Below, piece after piece: positions 34,966 through 46,009 of a stretch of 64,000 nucleotides of DNA. This DNA is from Harmothoe impar (Eukaryota > Annelida > Polychaeta > Phyllodocida > Polynoidae). The notes under the pieces are model-generated. The model ran no database searches. It worked only from the letters and a program-made list of their open reading frames with translations, and was not told the DNA's origin. The stretch lies in contig OX381716.1 of assembly GCA_947462335.1 (NCBI GenBank), positions 10,798,861 through 10,862,860 on the forward strand, read 5' to 3'. The position numbers and the translations under genes were made by a program. Position 1 is the first letter of the stretch. Every line of letters starts with the position of its first letter.

Positions 34966-36918
34966 CAGCCTTCAAAACATGATTTTCACTTTAACCCTTC
35001 AGCCCTGTCCAATGGTAATCGCAGTCACATCCCTGTTAATTTCAATTAACACAATGCCATCACTTAAGGTTCAAATCCTGCAAATGTAATCTCCACATTT
35101 TATACCCAGATCAGCTCGATCCCTCATGCCTTGGTGAAGTTCCATACTTTATTAATTTCTGGAGGTTTCAACCTTCATTCCTTACAAAAGTTCCAGCCAA
35201 CATGCCTTCCAAATGTCCTGTCCTCTCAAGTTTCTCCATGCCTCAACTTTTTGAAGTTCCCTTCTTTCAAGTACCTACTCTCATAAATTGCTATCTATAA
35301 ACCTATCCAACTCTCCAACACTAAAAAGCCTCCCCTATTCATTGGCAGTCATCTATGTCCCACTTCTCAAAGTCTCACCTGCTCAAGTCTTACAACTTGA
35401 TACAACACTCAGAAGTCCCTTTATTCCGGTCCTCTCCTCCTCCAGATCCCACCCCTTTGAGAAGTTGTTAAATTCAAAATGTTGCTTACGTCTTACCCTC
35501 TACAGTGCCAGTCTATACAGTAGGTGACTGCAACTCTGAGCTCATGTCCAACCCTCCTACTCTCAGACGTTACAACTTGTCCAAGCCTCCTTTGTCTCCC
35601 CGAGACTAATTTCTTTTCCCTTGCCTATCTTCCTATCTGATATCCATCACCTGTCCATCCACTTTTCCCACCATGGATGCATATGCATGCCTCCCCCTTC
35701 TGCTACCTTTCACCCTCCCTTACCTGTCTATCATCTGCCTATGCCAGTAAACTATCAACTAGAATGCCTCATCAGACAGGGATTTAGTTGGAGAGTAGAA
35801 CACATGAGTAGTGGCAAAGGGGACAGTGGCAATGTAGGCCAAAGGGGGGTGACACAGGAGGCGGGGAGAGAGCACAGGGGGAAGGCGAGGACACATATGG
35901 ATAACAGAGAAGAGGGGGTAGGAGGGATGACACAATTGGAGGATACAGGGTGGAGTAGACAGAAAGTTGGGGCGGCAGATCTCTGACAGGGGTTGGTGGG
36001 ATGGTAGGACACAATGTTGGTGTACACTTGACTCTATTGGTGATCATTCCAATTAACCTGATCTCCATTGGAGATCCACCTCTGGTGGTGCTTGCAAATT
36101 ATGGGCATAGCTTCACCAATAGAGCTCTCAAATTGCATTCTAGATTTCAAAAGTTACATGGGGGCATGTACCTTGTGCCCCTATAGACCACTGCTTGAAG
36201 TACATGTGCCCACATTTTATACCCTGCAGCCAATGCCTGCAATCCTAATATTGCTGTAGACAAAATACACTAGAATAAACCATAAGGATGAGTACCTTGG
36301 TTCTGCCTTGGGCTAGTATGAAATTGATATTGGGGACTGAATTATAGATTTGGCCGATAAGGCACCATAAGTACCCATTTAGAGTACTGTTTCATAGCTC
36401 AAGAAATACCAGTTATTTGTGATCTATGGGTTGTAGTCATTTGGTAGTGGTGCAGCCCTTTGTACAGCACCAGTCTTTCACTGATGCTGCACAAAGCAGC
36501 CCTGTTTTTTCAAACTTATTTCAATTTCTGCAGCAACACCCTCTAATTGGTTAATGCAACTGTATAACTAGCCATAACTATCCTGTGGATCTTAACCATT
36601 TAGCCGTTTCTAGTGAGAGCCTTGGCAGATAGAAAATAGTTCATAGACCATGGCATGTAGGCATCATGGCCGATACCTGTATGGTTCCCAGGGTTCATGC
36701 TACAAATATATAACCTAATCATCATGATATAACCTTATATAATAACATACACATATTGCTTAATTATCAGTCACATGCATATGGAGACTGGCAGGTAATA
36801 ACAGTTTCTATCTGTACCATAAAAACTCATCTCTAAGATGATCCCACCTATAACACAACCCCCTACTCTCGGAAAAGAATATTTCATATCCCCATAGCAT
36901 CCACTGTTTTATCTTGAC
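34966..36918. other. Interior of the foldback: pyrimidine-rich then purine-rich, no gene
   Basis: 35000-35760 is strongly C/T-rich and 35810-35990 is strongly G/A-rich on the plus strand. Overlapping frames on both strands (94-121 codons) reflect that bias, not coding. Confidence 0.4.
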
Positions 36919-36920
36919 TA

Positions 36921-37084
36921 CAGTTAACTCCCTCCAGTGCAGCCAATCCCTCTACTGCAGACACATTTCATAGTCTCAAACATACTACTGTGTAAGGAAA
37001 TTAACTCCCCCTAATGCAGCCTACCCACCAATGCGGCCACCTTTATATGGTCCTGAAGGTGGCCACACTAGAGGGAGTTGACTG
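36921..37084 (+). mobile_element. Mariner-like MITE, TA flanks (first of a pair)
   Basis: CAGTTAACTCCCTCCAGTG pairs with the complement of the right end (CAGTCAACTCCCTCTAGTG). TA at 36919-36920 and 37085-37086. Confidence 0.6.
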
Positions 37085-37086
37085 TA

Positions 37087-37254
37087 CAGGCAACCCTCAC
37101 TTCCTCGAACATTTATTTCCTTGGATCCCTCACTTCCTCAGACAGGTGCCTGGCAACCTTCCCTATATGTCCCATTATATTTGGACTTCATTCCTCGGAT
37201 AACTTGCTTCCTCAGACATTTTTCCTTGCATTTTCCAAATTTGAGGGCTGACTG
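37087..37254 (+). mobile_element. Mariner-like MITE, TA flanks (second of a pair)
   Basis: CAGGCAACCCTCACTTCC pairs imperfectly with the complement of the right end (CAGTCAGCCCTCAAATTTGG). It shares TA 37085-37086 with the previous element; the other TA is 37255-37256. Confidence 0.5.
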
Positions 37255-38367
37255 TATACAGCTAAAGGCTATATATAATATACATGTAATGGTTTATGAA
37301 CAATGTTCTATCATACTTGGGCTCCTACTACATATGGCTAAACTATTGCATGTGAGGGAAACACTCACTGTGAAACAATTTGGTGAAAATAGGTCATCAA
37401 TAGGTCTGAAATCACTGAAAATATGCAAGGTATGACAATGAGAACATCAATAATGCCCCCATCATCTGCTGATACCCTGGAAATGTGGATGTAGCCACTT
37501 CAAATTAATGTCTATCGCCATTATTTGTAAAGATATGGCAAAAATTGTAATTCTCAGTAATGGCTACCCTAAGCAGGCACGTAAAATGTACAGGAAAGAA
37601 AAATTTGATGCTCTTATAGTATTCCCAGACCCTGAAAATGTGGATATAGACACCTTAAATAACTGTATATCATCATTATTTACGAAGATATGACCAAAGT
37701 TGTGAATTTCTGTAATGGCCGCCTTTATCGAGCGCTATTTCTTAGAAATGTTATTTGTGTATATAGCATCACCCTAAACATGATCAGTTTAGGTCATACA
37801 CCAAGTTTGACATGTGTGCTACCATGTAACATTCCATACCTCACATGCTAACATTTCAGAGTTCTGCCTCCTGTATACTAGTTCAAATTGTCAAAAACTG
37901 CCATTTTAATGGCCGCCATCTTGAAATTCATGAATGTATTGATCTGATGAATGCAAAAATAAGATAATTAGGTCACTGGCCAGTAAAAACATAGGTTTAG
38001 ATAGCTCCAGTAGGTAGAAATGTAAGTCCAAAAGGGTGAAGAAAGTCATTTTTGAATAAGATGACGATCGTTACTTTGGGTGGCCATATTGGAAAAACGC
38101 ACCATCGGATTTTTGTAAGAAATGGATTTTTGAATTCAGCAGAAAATTCTACATAAGACAGTATCTTCAAACCTTTTGGTCACAAAAAGGAAATTAAAAG
38201 TGCCTGGGCTCTGGGACTACATCCCACAAATAGAATTTGGAGCTGGCAAAGGTTGGGATTTGGGCTGGCACATGCCAAGTCAAATTATATGTCAGACTAT
38301 ACACGTATAGAAATGTATTTTTTGTGGTCTGGCCTCTTTGATTTTTAAATATCATATGCGTGACGTG

Positions 38368-38823
38368 CTTACCGGTAGTAATTTATAAATACAAGTATTA
38401 ACAACATGGTATGTTAAATTATAAATACTAGTTGCTCCCATGTACATGAATTTTGGTATCGAAGTTTTTAAGCTTACCGGTAGTGAATATAATGAAAATG
38501 TGAAGCCTCTCAGGGTAAGGCTATTCATATATTGATATGGTACATTGACTGAGTGTAAGCATATTAGTGCTCAAACAAATTTCTAGATACTTACCGGTAG
38601 TGAACTCAATCATAAAGCTATATTTTTTAAGGAGAAATTGTACATGTATCAGAAATGTTTCAATGTAAGGGATTAAACTGATCAGGTGGCTTTTTGGACA
38701 CGCCTGCTTTAAAATGTCAAATTATAAAACTTGCTTACCGGTAGTTTTTGGATCTAATCACATATGGGTGTACATGTTTGTGTGCAAGTATTATTTTAAG
38801 GTAATCACCTGCCCACCGGTAGT
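38368..38823 (+). promoter_or_regulatory. Five spaced TACCGGTAGT motifs in the retrotransposon 5' leader
   Basis: CTTACCGGTAGT occurs at 38368, 38473, 38590 and 38734, and CCACCGGTAGT at 38813. The core TACCGGTA is a perfect palindrome. Spacing is 105, 117, 144 and 79 bp, with AAATTATAAA words nearby. It may be an internal promoter or factor-binding array; the factor is unknown. Confidence 0.5.
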
Positions 38824-39088
38824 TTACAAAATTACTGTATATTTCTTGACGTATGATTACATTAATTCATATAGTAGTAGTTTGTGGAGTGGACATTTCT
38901 ATAAGATATTGAATCGTACTAAATCTAAGGAGCAGCCTGTGTTGGATAATCTCTAGTATTTACTCTTAGCGCCATGAGCAGCCAGATAGGGCATACGCTC
39001 ATTTTTTCTTTTTTTTTCTGCAAAGGGTGTAGATATTATTTTTTTTCAAAGCTTGAATATGCCTCCTACCAGGAGGCTGGTATGACAA

Positions 39089-41989
39089 ATGATCCAGACT
39101 GGATCTACGAGAATTATAGATCCTTGTTCGACGATCATGGTTAAGATACAAAATATATGCAAGAACAAAGGTGTTCATTTTCTACATGCTAATGTGAGGA
39201 GCATTAAGGGTAAATGGCCAAGATTGAAGCCAGAGGTAGCTAAACGCAATCTTGATGTAATTTCTTTTTCTGAATCCTGGTTAAAAGAAAAGGATCCGTC
39301 CTCAAAATATAATATGTGGGGATACAGTTCATATAGATTAGATAGAAAAATTAAGAAAAAAGCTGGTGGCTTGATTACTTATGTACAGGAAGATATGTTC
39401 TGCTCGTCTACCTTTTTTGAATTACTAAACAGAAGTAATAAGGATATTGAAGTGCAATGGCTATTGTTGTCTAAGGGAAAATCGAAAAAGTTTATTTTTG
39501 CAAATGTTTATCGCCCTCCAAATGGCTGTAGTGTTACGTTCACAAACTGTTTATCAGCATTACTATCTCAAATTGAAGATATTGATGAATACAAGGTGTT
39601 TATCATGGGTGATTTTAATATAAATTGCTTGACTGATAACGACACATATGATGACCTCACTGAAGCATTGGGTGACCATGGGCTAAGGCAGTTAATTCAT
39701 CAGCCTACACGTACGGTAGCAAATGCAAACGGTATCGACCTTATTTTCACAAATACTGAAGAAATTGTTGGATCTGGGGTAGTTGATATGAGCGCCAGCG
39801 ACCACATGCCTGTATATGTTTCTTTTAAACACAGAATTTACAAGGTCGGCACAAAGATGATCACTGGTAGATCCTATAAGCTTTTTAATCAAGATGTATT
39901 TACTGAACGTTTGAGAAATGTTGATTGGACAAATTTTGATGCTGCCCTCAATGTTGATCAATGTTGGTTGGTCTTTGAAGAAATTATAAATTCTTTGCTT
40001 GACGTTGATTGCCCTATACGTGAGTTTAAGGTAAAGGACGAAGAGGATCCATGGATGACGCATGAATTACTTGAAAAAATTAATTATAAAAATAAATTAT
40101 TACGTAAAGCCAGGAAGTCTGATAGTATAAGGGATTGGGATAAAGCGAGAAAATTTAGAGACAAATCTACCCTGGACTGTCGCCAAGCTAAACAGACATA
40201 TTTAACAAATTCGGCTGAACAAAATATTAATAATGCCAGACTTTTTTGGGAAACCGTAAATAGAGTCATTCCAGGTAAATGTAAGGGGTCGTTAAATATT
40301 AATTTGCTTAATGATGATAATCTTGAGGTGGATGTTAAAGATACTGCTGAACATATCAATCAGTTCTATACTAGCATTGGTCCTTCTTTAGCCTCAGCGC
40401 ATACAGCTGATTGGATATTTAATGGTAATGAGTGTCATAATATTATGGAAGATGTTACAATTTCTGAACAAGATATCCTTAATGTATGTAGTAAACTTGA
40501 CACTACTAAGTCTTCTATTGTTGACATTATTTCAACTAAAGTCATGAAGACTGCCATGGTTTTCTGTATTACACGTGTACATAAAATGTTCAATGATATC
40601 TTGGCCCGATCTCATATACCGGACGGTTGGAAAATTGCTCGTGTAAACCCCCTATCCAAAGGTGGCGACAATAGTAAGGTTACTAATTATAGACCAATAA
40701 GCCAGCTCCCGGTACAGGGTAAAATTTTAGAAAGACTTATTCATACTAAACTGGAACAACATCTAGATGTAAATGATATTTTAACTGATTTTCAAGGAGG
40801 TTATAGGAAAAATAGATCAACGATTGACACAATTGGTACTTTAACTGATGAAATAGCCAGACAAAGAAACATTGGAAATTTTACAATAGCTACCTTTATC
40901 GATATTAAAAAAGCTTTTGATTCCGTAAATTTTGAAATTTTGTTTAAAAAATTAGAAAAATATGGCGTAAAAAATTCAAATTTAAATCTTTTAAAAAGTT
41001 ATTTAACTAATAGAAAGCAGTATACCGTAGCTAATAATAGTTCCTCTACCCTCCTTGGCCTACAGTGTGGTGTTCCTCAGGGCTCGATTTTGGGGCCTTT
41101 ATTGTTTTTAATTTACATTAACGACTGTATTCCACAAATTGAAAATTGTAAAACTCTATTATATGCTGACGATTCGGTTATATACGCGTCAGGCCATAAT
41201 TTCCTAGCTACTCAAGCTATTGTTCAAAGGGGTTTAAATAGTTTTATGGACTGGTCTACTAGAAATAAATTATCTATAAATGAAAAAAAGACAAAAGTCA
41301 TAATTTTTAGTTCGAGCACAAAATTTAATGCATTAAAAGGTCAGATGACTTTGAAGATGAACAATAAATCTCTTGAGCTCGTAGAAACTATGAGATATTT
41401 GGGAATTACTCTCGATTATGAATTGTCATATAAACCTCATGTCAAAGGTCTTATAAAAACTGTTCAATATAAGGGATACCTATTGAAACATGCTAAGGAC
41501 TATTTACCGAAAAATGCTCGTCTTAGCGTATACAAGGCTTACATAGTTCCTATAATTGATTATGGTGATATCTTGTATAATGGAGTTGTGGTTGAATTGT
41601 TAAATAAGCTTCAGCGTTTACAAAACAGATGCCTTAAGATATGTGAAAATGTTCATAGATTAACTCCTACGGTTGAAGTCCATAGAAATACTAATATGCC
41701 ATTACTAAAGGATAGAATAAACTACCATATGCTCCTGTTAGCGTTTAAGCGAGCTCAAATTCCACTTTACAGAAGGATTACAGTAAGGGCTACTAGACTG
41801 GCTGATGGTCCAGTCCTTAAATATCACACGATTCACTGTAATATTTATCGTCATAGTTTGGAAGTCCAATGTGCATGGCAATGGTTAGCCACCCAACCTT
41901 ATAATAGAAATATTGAGGATTTAGTAGAATTTAAACACCTTGCTAAAAAAGCCTTACTAAGTAAAATACATCTCAACCAGGAATTATAA
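39089..41989 (+). CDS. Endonuclease-reverse transcriptase polyprotein of the non-LTR retrotransposon
   Basis: An intact 966-aa ORF starts at ATG 39089, the first ATG after an in-frame TGA at 39083. Residues 28-245 are an apurinic-like endonuclease (EEP) domain with the expected residues: Asn35 (HANVRS), Glu62 (SESW), Tyr141 (YRPP), Asp175/Asn177 (GDFNIN) and Asp238-His239 (SDH). Residues about 510-780 are the reverse transcriptase: NYRPIS, Asp605 (FIDIKKAFDS), GVPQGSILGP and catalytic YADD (692-695). A C-terminal region without an obvious zinc knuckle follows. The enzyme nicks target DNA and copies its own RNA there. No stop or frameshift is present, so this copy may be young and functional. 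Confidence 0.9.
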   Translation: MIQTGSTRIIDPCSTIMVKIQNICKNKGVHFLHANVRSIKGKWPRLKPEVAKRNLDVISFSESWLKEKDPSSKYNMWGYSSYRLDRKIKKKAGGLITYVQEDMFCSSTFFELLNRSNKDIEVQWLLLSKGKSKKFIFANVYRPPNGCSVTFTNCLSALLSQIEDIDEYKVFIMGDFNINCLTDNDTYDDLTEALGDHGLRQLIHQPTRTVANANGIDLIFTNTEEIVGSGVVDMSASDHMPVYVSFKHRIYKVGTKMITGRSYKLFNQDVFTERLRNVDWTNFDAALNVDQCWLVFEEIINSLLDVDCPIREFKVKDEEDPWMTHELLEKINYKNKLLRKARKSDSIRDWDKARKFRDKSTLDCRQAKQTYLTNSAEQNINNARLFWETVNRVIPGKCKGSLNINLLNDDNLEVDVKDTAEHINQFYTSIGPSLASAHTADWIFNGNECHNIMEDVTISEQDILNVCSKLDTTKSSIVDIISTKVMKTAMVFCITRVHKMFNDILARSHIPDGWKIARVNPLSKGGDNSKVTNYRPISQLPVQGKILERLIHTKLEQHLDVNDILTDFQGGYRKNRSTIDTIGTLTDEIARQRNIGNFTIATFIDIKKAFDSVNFEILFKKLEKYGVKNSNLNLLKSYLTNRKQYTVANNSSSTLLGLQCGVPQGSILGPLLFLIYINDCIPQIENCKTLLYADDSVIYASGHNFLATQAIVQRGLNSFMDWSTRNKLSINEKKTKVIIFSSSTKFNALKGQMTLKMNNKSLELVETMRYLGITLDYELSYKPHVKGLIKTVQYKGYLLKHAKDYLPKNARLSVYKAYIVPIIDYGDILYNGVVVELLNKLQRLQNRCLKICENVHRLTPTVEVHRNTNMPLLKDRINYHMLLLAFKRAQIPLYRRITVRATRLADGPVLKYHTIHCNIYRHSLEVQCAWQWLATQPYNRNIEDLVEFKHLAKKALLSKIHLNQEL

Positions 41990-42456
41990 TTTCTATACTT
42001 GTAACCAGTCGAGCCAAATCCTTTTTTTATGGATATAATATCAATACCGGTACATGAAACAGAGTTTATTATGATAACGTATTTCTTCGGAAATTGAATA
42101 CACCCATGGTATACTGTTATAATATATTGATGTCTTCCATCTTGCCGATGCCATTATATAGTAAACATATTAAATTGATTAATGTGAATTATATTGGTAG
42201 GTCTTGAAAACCAGGCATTGGCTGAAGGCCTTCCAGGACTGTTTGTTTGATATGTATATGATATAGTAAAATTCCACTTGAATCTAGTTGATTAATTGTT
42301 AAACGATACGATCCTGAAATTATTTTTGTACAAGATATTACATATACGTTATATGTTGTCAGCTAACACTTGTGGATGGACATACAATTGTAATCTATAA
42401 AACATTCATCAAATAAACACGTCCAAATCTTTTCAAAAAAAAAAAAAAAAAAAAAA

Positions 42457-42660
42457 GTGGGTCTTCTATCTGACAACTCCATCTAAAAGACCCGCTTCCT
42501 TGTCACTTAGATGAGTCTTGATACGGGTTTGTGGGATGGTAACCTGATAGGTTAGAAAACCTTTAACTCATTTATTTTATGACAGTCGCTTCAAAGAGTC
42601 TTGAAATAAGTTTACTTTTTCAGTGCAGGGTTGATGGGTCAGGCCTGTTGGACAACGCAA
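42457..42660 (+). repeat. Resumption of tandem-duplication copy B (right part of M5)
   Basis: It matches 31754-31956 apart from small changes (run of T shortened near 42573, GAAATAAG for GTAACAAG near 42603). It ends where the 17-bp foldback begins. Confidence 0.75.
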
Positions 42661-43862
42661 GGCTGTGTCTCACCAAATTGGGCCAATGTCAAGGTCTCTG
42701 ACCAGGTGCCATCTCTGACCGGGCGCCATCTCTGACCAGGCGCCATCTCTGACTCGGTGCCATCTCTGACCGGGTGCCATCTCTGACCGGGTGCCATCTC
42801 TGACCGGGTGCCATCTCTGACTGGGTGCCATCTCTGACTGGGTGCCATCTCTGACCGGGTGCCATCTCTGACCGGGTGCCATCTCTGACTGGGTGCCATC
42901 TCTGACTGGGTGCCATCTCTGACCGGGTGCCATCTCTGACTGGGTGCCATCACTGACTGGGTGCCATCTCTGACCAGGTGCCATCTCTGACCAGGTGCCA
43001 TCTCTGACCGGGTGCCATCTCTGACCGGGTGCCATCTCTGACTGGGTGCCATCTCTGACCGGCCTGAATAAAAACGGTTTATTTAGGGCAGATGATGATA
43101 AAAATTGGCAACTAATTACTACCTTAAAGCGTTATGATATCTTATAACCTTTTCAGCCAAATTTTATCTACATCTGCCCTAAAAATAGGGTTTCCATTCA
43201 GGCGGGTCAGTAATGACACCTGGTCAGAGATGGCACTCAGTCAGAGATGACACCCGGTCAGAGATGGCACCAAGTCAGAGATGTCACCCGGTCAGAGATG
43301 GCACCCGGTCAGAGATGGCACCCGGTCAGAGATGGCACCCGGTCAGAGATGGCACCCGGTCAGAGATGGCACCCAGTCAGACATGGCACCCAGTCAGAGA
43401 TGGCACCCGGTCAGAGATGGCACCCAGTCAGAGATGGCGCCCGGTTAGAGATGGTGCCCGGTCAGAGATGGCACCCGGTCAGAGATGGCACCTGGTCAGA
43501 GATGGCACCCGGTCAGAGATGGCACCCAGTCAGATATATAGCACCCGGTCAGAGATGGCACCCAGTCAGAAATGGCACCCAGTCAGAGATGGCACCCGGT
43601 CAAAGATGGCACCCGGTCAGAGATGGCACCCAGTCAAAGATGGCGCCCGGTCAGAGATGGCGCCCGGTCAGAGATGGCACCCGGTCAGAGATGGCACCCG
43701 GTCAGAGATGGCACCCGGTCAGAGATGGCACTCAGTCAGAGATGGCACCCGGTCAGAGATGGCACCCGGTCAGAGATGGCACCCGGTCAGAGATGGCACC
43801 CGGTCAGAAATGGCACCTGGCCAGAGACGAAAACATTGGCCGAAGTTTGTAAGACACAGCCC
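42661..43862. mobile_element. Foldback element whose arms are 17-bp minisatellite arrays
   Basis: The outer ends GGCTGTGTCTCACC (42661) and the complement of GGTTGTAAGACACAGCC-like sequence (to 43862) pair through TTGGCCAATGT. Next come arrays of GGTGCCATCTCTGACCG on the left (to about 43060) and of its complement on the right (43213-43830). A central 140-bp hairpin (43062-43201) has ends CCTGAATAAAAACGG and its near-complement, and TTTAGGGCAGATG/CATCTGCCCTAAA. The left arm has about 20 units and the right about 36. Long frames of up to 226 codons are artefacts of the 17-bp period. Confidence 0.75.
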
Positions 43863-43892
43863 CCACTTTACACCTCACAATCCTTCCCCGTA

Positions 43893-44145
43893 AGCTGCTT
43901 CACACAGGTGAGCTGAAACTGGAAGCTGCCAATTTGCATCCAAAATGAACGGGACAATGCTGGCAAATAAGCCCACTTGACCCCCGAGTAAATGGCAGTG
44001 CATTGATATGGGGATGATATTTACCGACGACCATACAGCCACTCTATATAATACACAGTGTGAGGTACAGATTGCTAAGGGTTGCCCTGTCCTGGGGCAA
44101 AGGTCAACGTAAGCCGAGCCAAACTCCATCGGTGGAACATGATCA
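43893..44145 (-). repeat. R2 repeat, copy 3 (minus)
   Basis: The complement of GGAGTTTGGCTCGGCTTACG and of TGCATTTACTCGGGGGTCAA-like sequence matches 16171 and 24116. Confidence 0.55.
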
Positions 44146-44320
44146 ATTGCAGTACCAGGTTACCTCAGGTATTGCATATAAGTAGTGTCTCAAATTAAAC
44201 ATGATGTGCAAAAATGTACATAAAATGTTGACATACGACTCCAGTAGGTCAACAATGCAACGTGGGAAAAATGTGATGGGTTAACCAGAACAGATACAAG
44301 TATTTATGGGCAAAAACAGG

Positions 44321-44690
44321 ATAACTCTCCCAGGTGAGAGGACAAACGTCTAGAGCATTATCTTAATCTTAGATCTTAATATCTTAATTCAGTGTCTTAT
44401 TTAAGGTAGTATCTTAAAATCAGGCAGTAATACTTTAAACATAGTCTAAGATAAGTCTTAAGATGGAATTAAGATAGTCTAAGATAGGATTGAAATAGAA
44501 GAAAAAGAAGAAAGAAAGGGGGTTGGGGGGCAGAGCCCCCCCCCCCCCATTACATACTAGATAGTAATAGTAATACTTTTAAGATAGTCTAAGATTAGTC
44601 TTAAGATGGGATTAAGATAGTTTAAGATCATCTTAATTGTCTGAATAAGATAACGCTCTAAATGTTTGTCCTCTCTCCTGGGAGGGCTAT
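44321..44690 (+). mobile_element. 370-bp MITE rich in TCTTAAGAT words
   Basis: Ends ATAACTCTCCCAGGTGAGAG and the complement ATAGCCCTCCCAGGAGAGAG continue into GGACAAACG. The interior repeats AGTCTAAGAT and TTAAGATAG in both orientations around a C14 run (about 44540). Confidence 0.65.
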
Positions 44691-44980
44691 CCCGTGCGTG
44701 CTGGGAGGGCTATCCCGTGGTGCCACCTGTAATGTAGCAGGCAATGTCCCCGGTTGTTAGAAATACTATAAGCAAAGTTGCGGCCCTCACAGGGTAAACT
44801 CCCAGAGTTATCTCTAGCCTCAGTGATAAGTCTAATTATCCTACCTGACCTTTACATCACCATGTCACAATTTGCTGCTTCTTAGTAAATCTGCCGGTAC
44901 TGTCTGCACAAGTAGACGCTGGCCTGGGAGCTAATGTAGGGTCATTTTCAGGTCCCAGCAGAGCCTGCTTCCCAGGGCAT

Positions 44981-45196
44981 CCCTACAAACAAAATCTCAA
45001 GCGGAACTTGTGCCATTCTGGTGGCATAACGTTTTTGGAATGTTTTTGGAATTTCTTGTAGTGAAAAATACATGTCACCATTGAATCTGTCACAAGGAAC
45101 TTTCACTATTCTCAAGAGCCTCCAATGTCTATCTTGTGTATACAGCTTGTGTGTTTCCAGGGAAGTACGGACTTTTCTTGAGTTCTGTTTGGAGGG
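44981..45196 (+). mobile_element. M1 element, internally deleted
   Basis: Left CCCTACAAACAAAATCTC, right GAGTTCTGTTTGGAGGG; GTTTTTGGAATGTTTTTGGA is duplicated within it. Confidence 0.6.
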
Positions 45197-46009
45197 CAGA
45201 AGGCGAGGCTTATATCATTGATATTGACTCGAGAAATTTTGACTTGGAAATTTTCATCACAGCAATGATTGTAATAGGTGCCCTACACAGGTATTTGAGG
45301 ATCCAGCATAGATGTTAAGTAACATACAGGTAGAAATATATTTTTTCTAGCCATGTATTAAAGGGGGAAAACAATTTTAAAAACAGGAGTTGCATAAAAT
45401 CACTAAAACCTTTTTTGCATGATATCTATAAACACTTGGTTTAAATTATTTCTATATGATGCAGTCTTTGCGAAAAGATTTTCATCGCACAGGACATTCG
45501 GTCCTGCAAATTTTCTATTTCAAAGGACCGGCTGCATTTTTTGAGGACCGGATAGCCGCATATCTGATGATTTCTGCATTTTAAGTATAGAAGAGTTTTT
45601 TCCATTAAAAATACATTTTAATTGCAATTATTTATGGCCAAATCTGGATAGTTTTACACAGCATTGACATAAATATTTCAGCTCTAGAAGCCCAACTAAA
45701 TTCTTCTAGTTCAGAAAAGCCCAAAATCATAAAATGTGACTGGACATTCGGTCGTGCTACACCTGTGAATCTGCTGGACCGGTGGCATTTTAAAAGGACA
45801 TTGCCACTGTCCTGCATGTTTTCGCATAGACAGTCTAAGAAGACCTAGCATGTGTGAATAGGTCTGGGTTTGTGGTCTGAATGCTGAGCACCACAAGAAT
45901 GTTATTCACCATGGATTTGTTGGGAGGAACAAATCTCACCCCGCAGCAGTAGGATCCCGAGAGTTGGATGTGGAATTCTCTCACCAGCTGTTCTTACTAT
46001 ACTTTACAC
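45197..46009. other. No gene; GGACATTCGGTC inverted words
   Basis: AGGACATTCGGTCCTGC (45491) and GGACATTCGGTCGTGC (45744) are direct repeats, each with local GGACCGG neighbours. The span resembles a degraded 350-bp element without clear ends. Confidence 0.3.

Larger units (their letters stand above)
34230..38219. mobile_element. 3,990-bp foldback element, 736-bp inverted arms, 3-bp target duplication
   Basis: The arms 34230-34965 and 37483-38219 are complementary with only a few differences and start TAGTCCCAGAGCCCAGG. CAT at 34227-34229 is repeated at 38220-38222; copy A (31693-31695) has the unoccupied site ACCATCCCAC. The 2.5-kb interior has no transposase-like ORF. A 61-codon frame in each arm is the same sequence read twice and has no recognised match. 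Superfamily is unknown; a 3-bp duplication fits Harbinger or CACTA-like enzymes but the ends fit neither clearly. Confidence 0.8.
38281..42456 (+). mobile_element. Full-length non-LTR retrotransposon (L2/CR1/Jockey group)
   Basis: The left flank ...CATGCCAAGT and right flank AAGTGGGTC... join in copy A as CATGCCAAGTGGGTC (31744 onwards), an exact empty site, with a short AAGT/AGT duplication blurred by the A-tail. Parts: about 808-bp 5' leader, one ORF, about 445-bp 3' UTR and a 22-base poly(A) (42435-42456). No ORF1/gag-like frame precedes the ORF. An A-tail is less usual for L2/CR1 than for Jockey-type elements, so the clade is left open. Confidence 0.85.

Noticed and set aside
35755..36068. 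Overlapping frames on both strands with Pro/Ser/Leu-rich products
   Set aside because: Explained by purine/pyrimidine strand bias of the foldback interior.
34755..37693. 61-aa frame present in both arms of the foldback as a conserved gene
   Set aside because: It is the same inverted sequence counted twice; there is no independent evidence of coding.
42639..43916. Long frames coding WHPVRDGT-type repeat proteins (both strands)
   Set aside because: They are translations of a 17-bp non-coding minisatellite and stay open in every frame.
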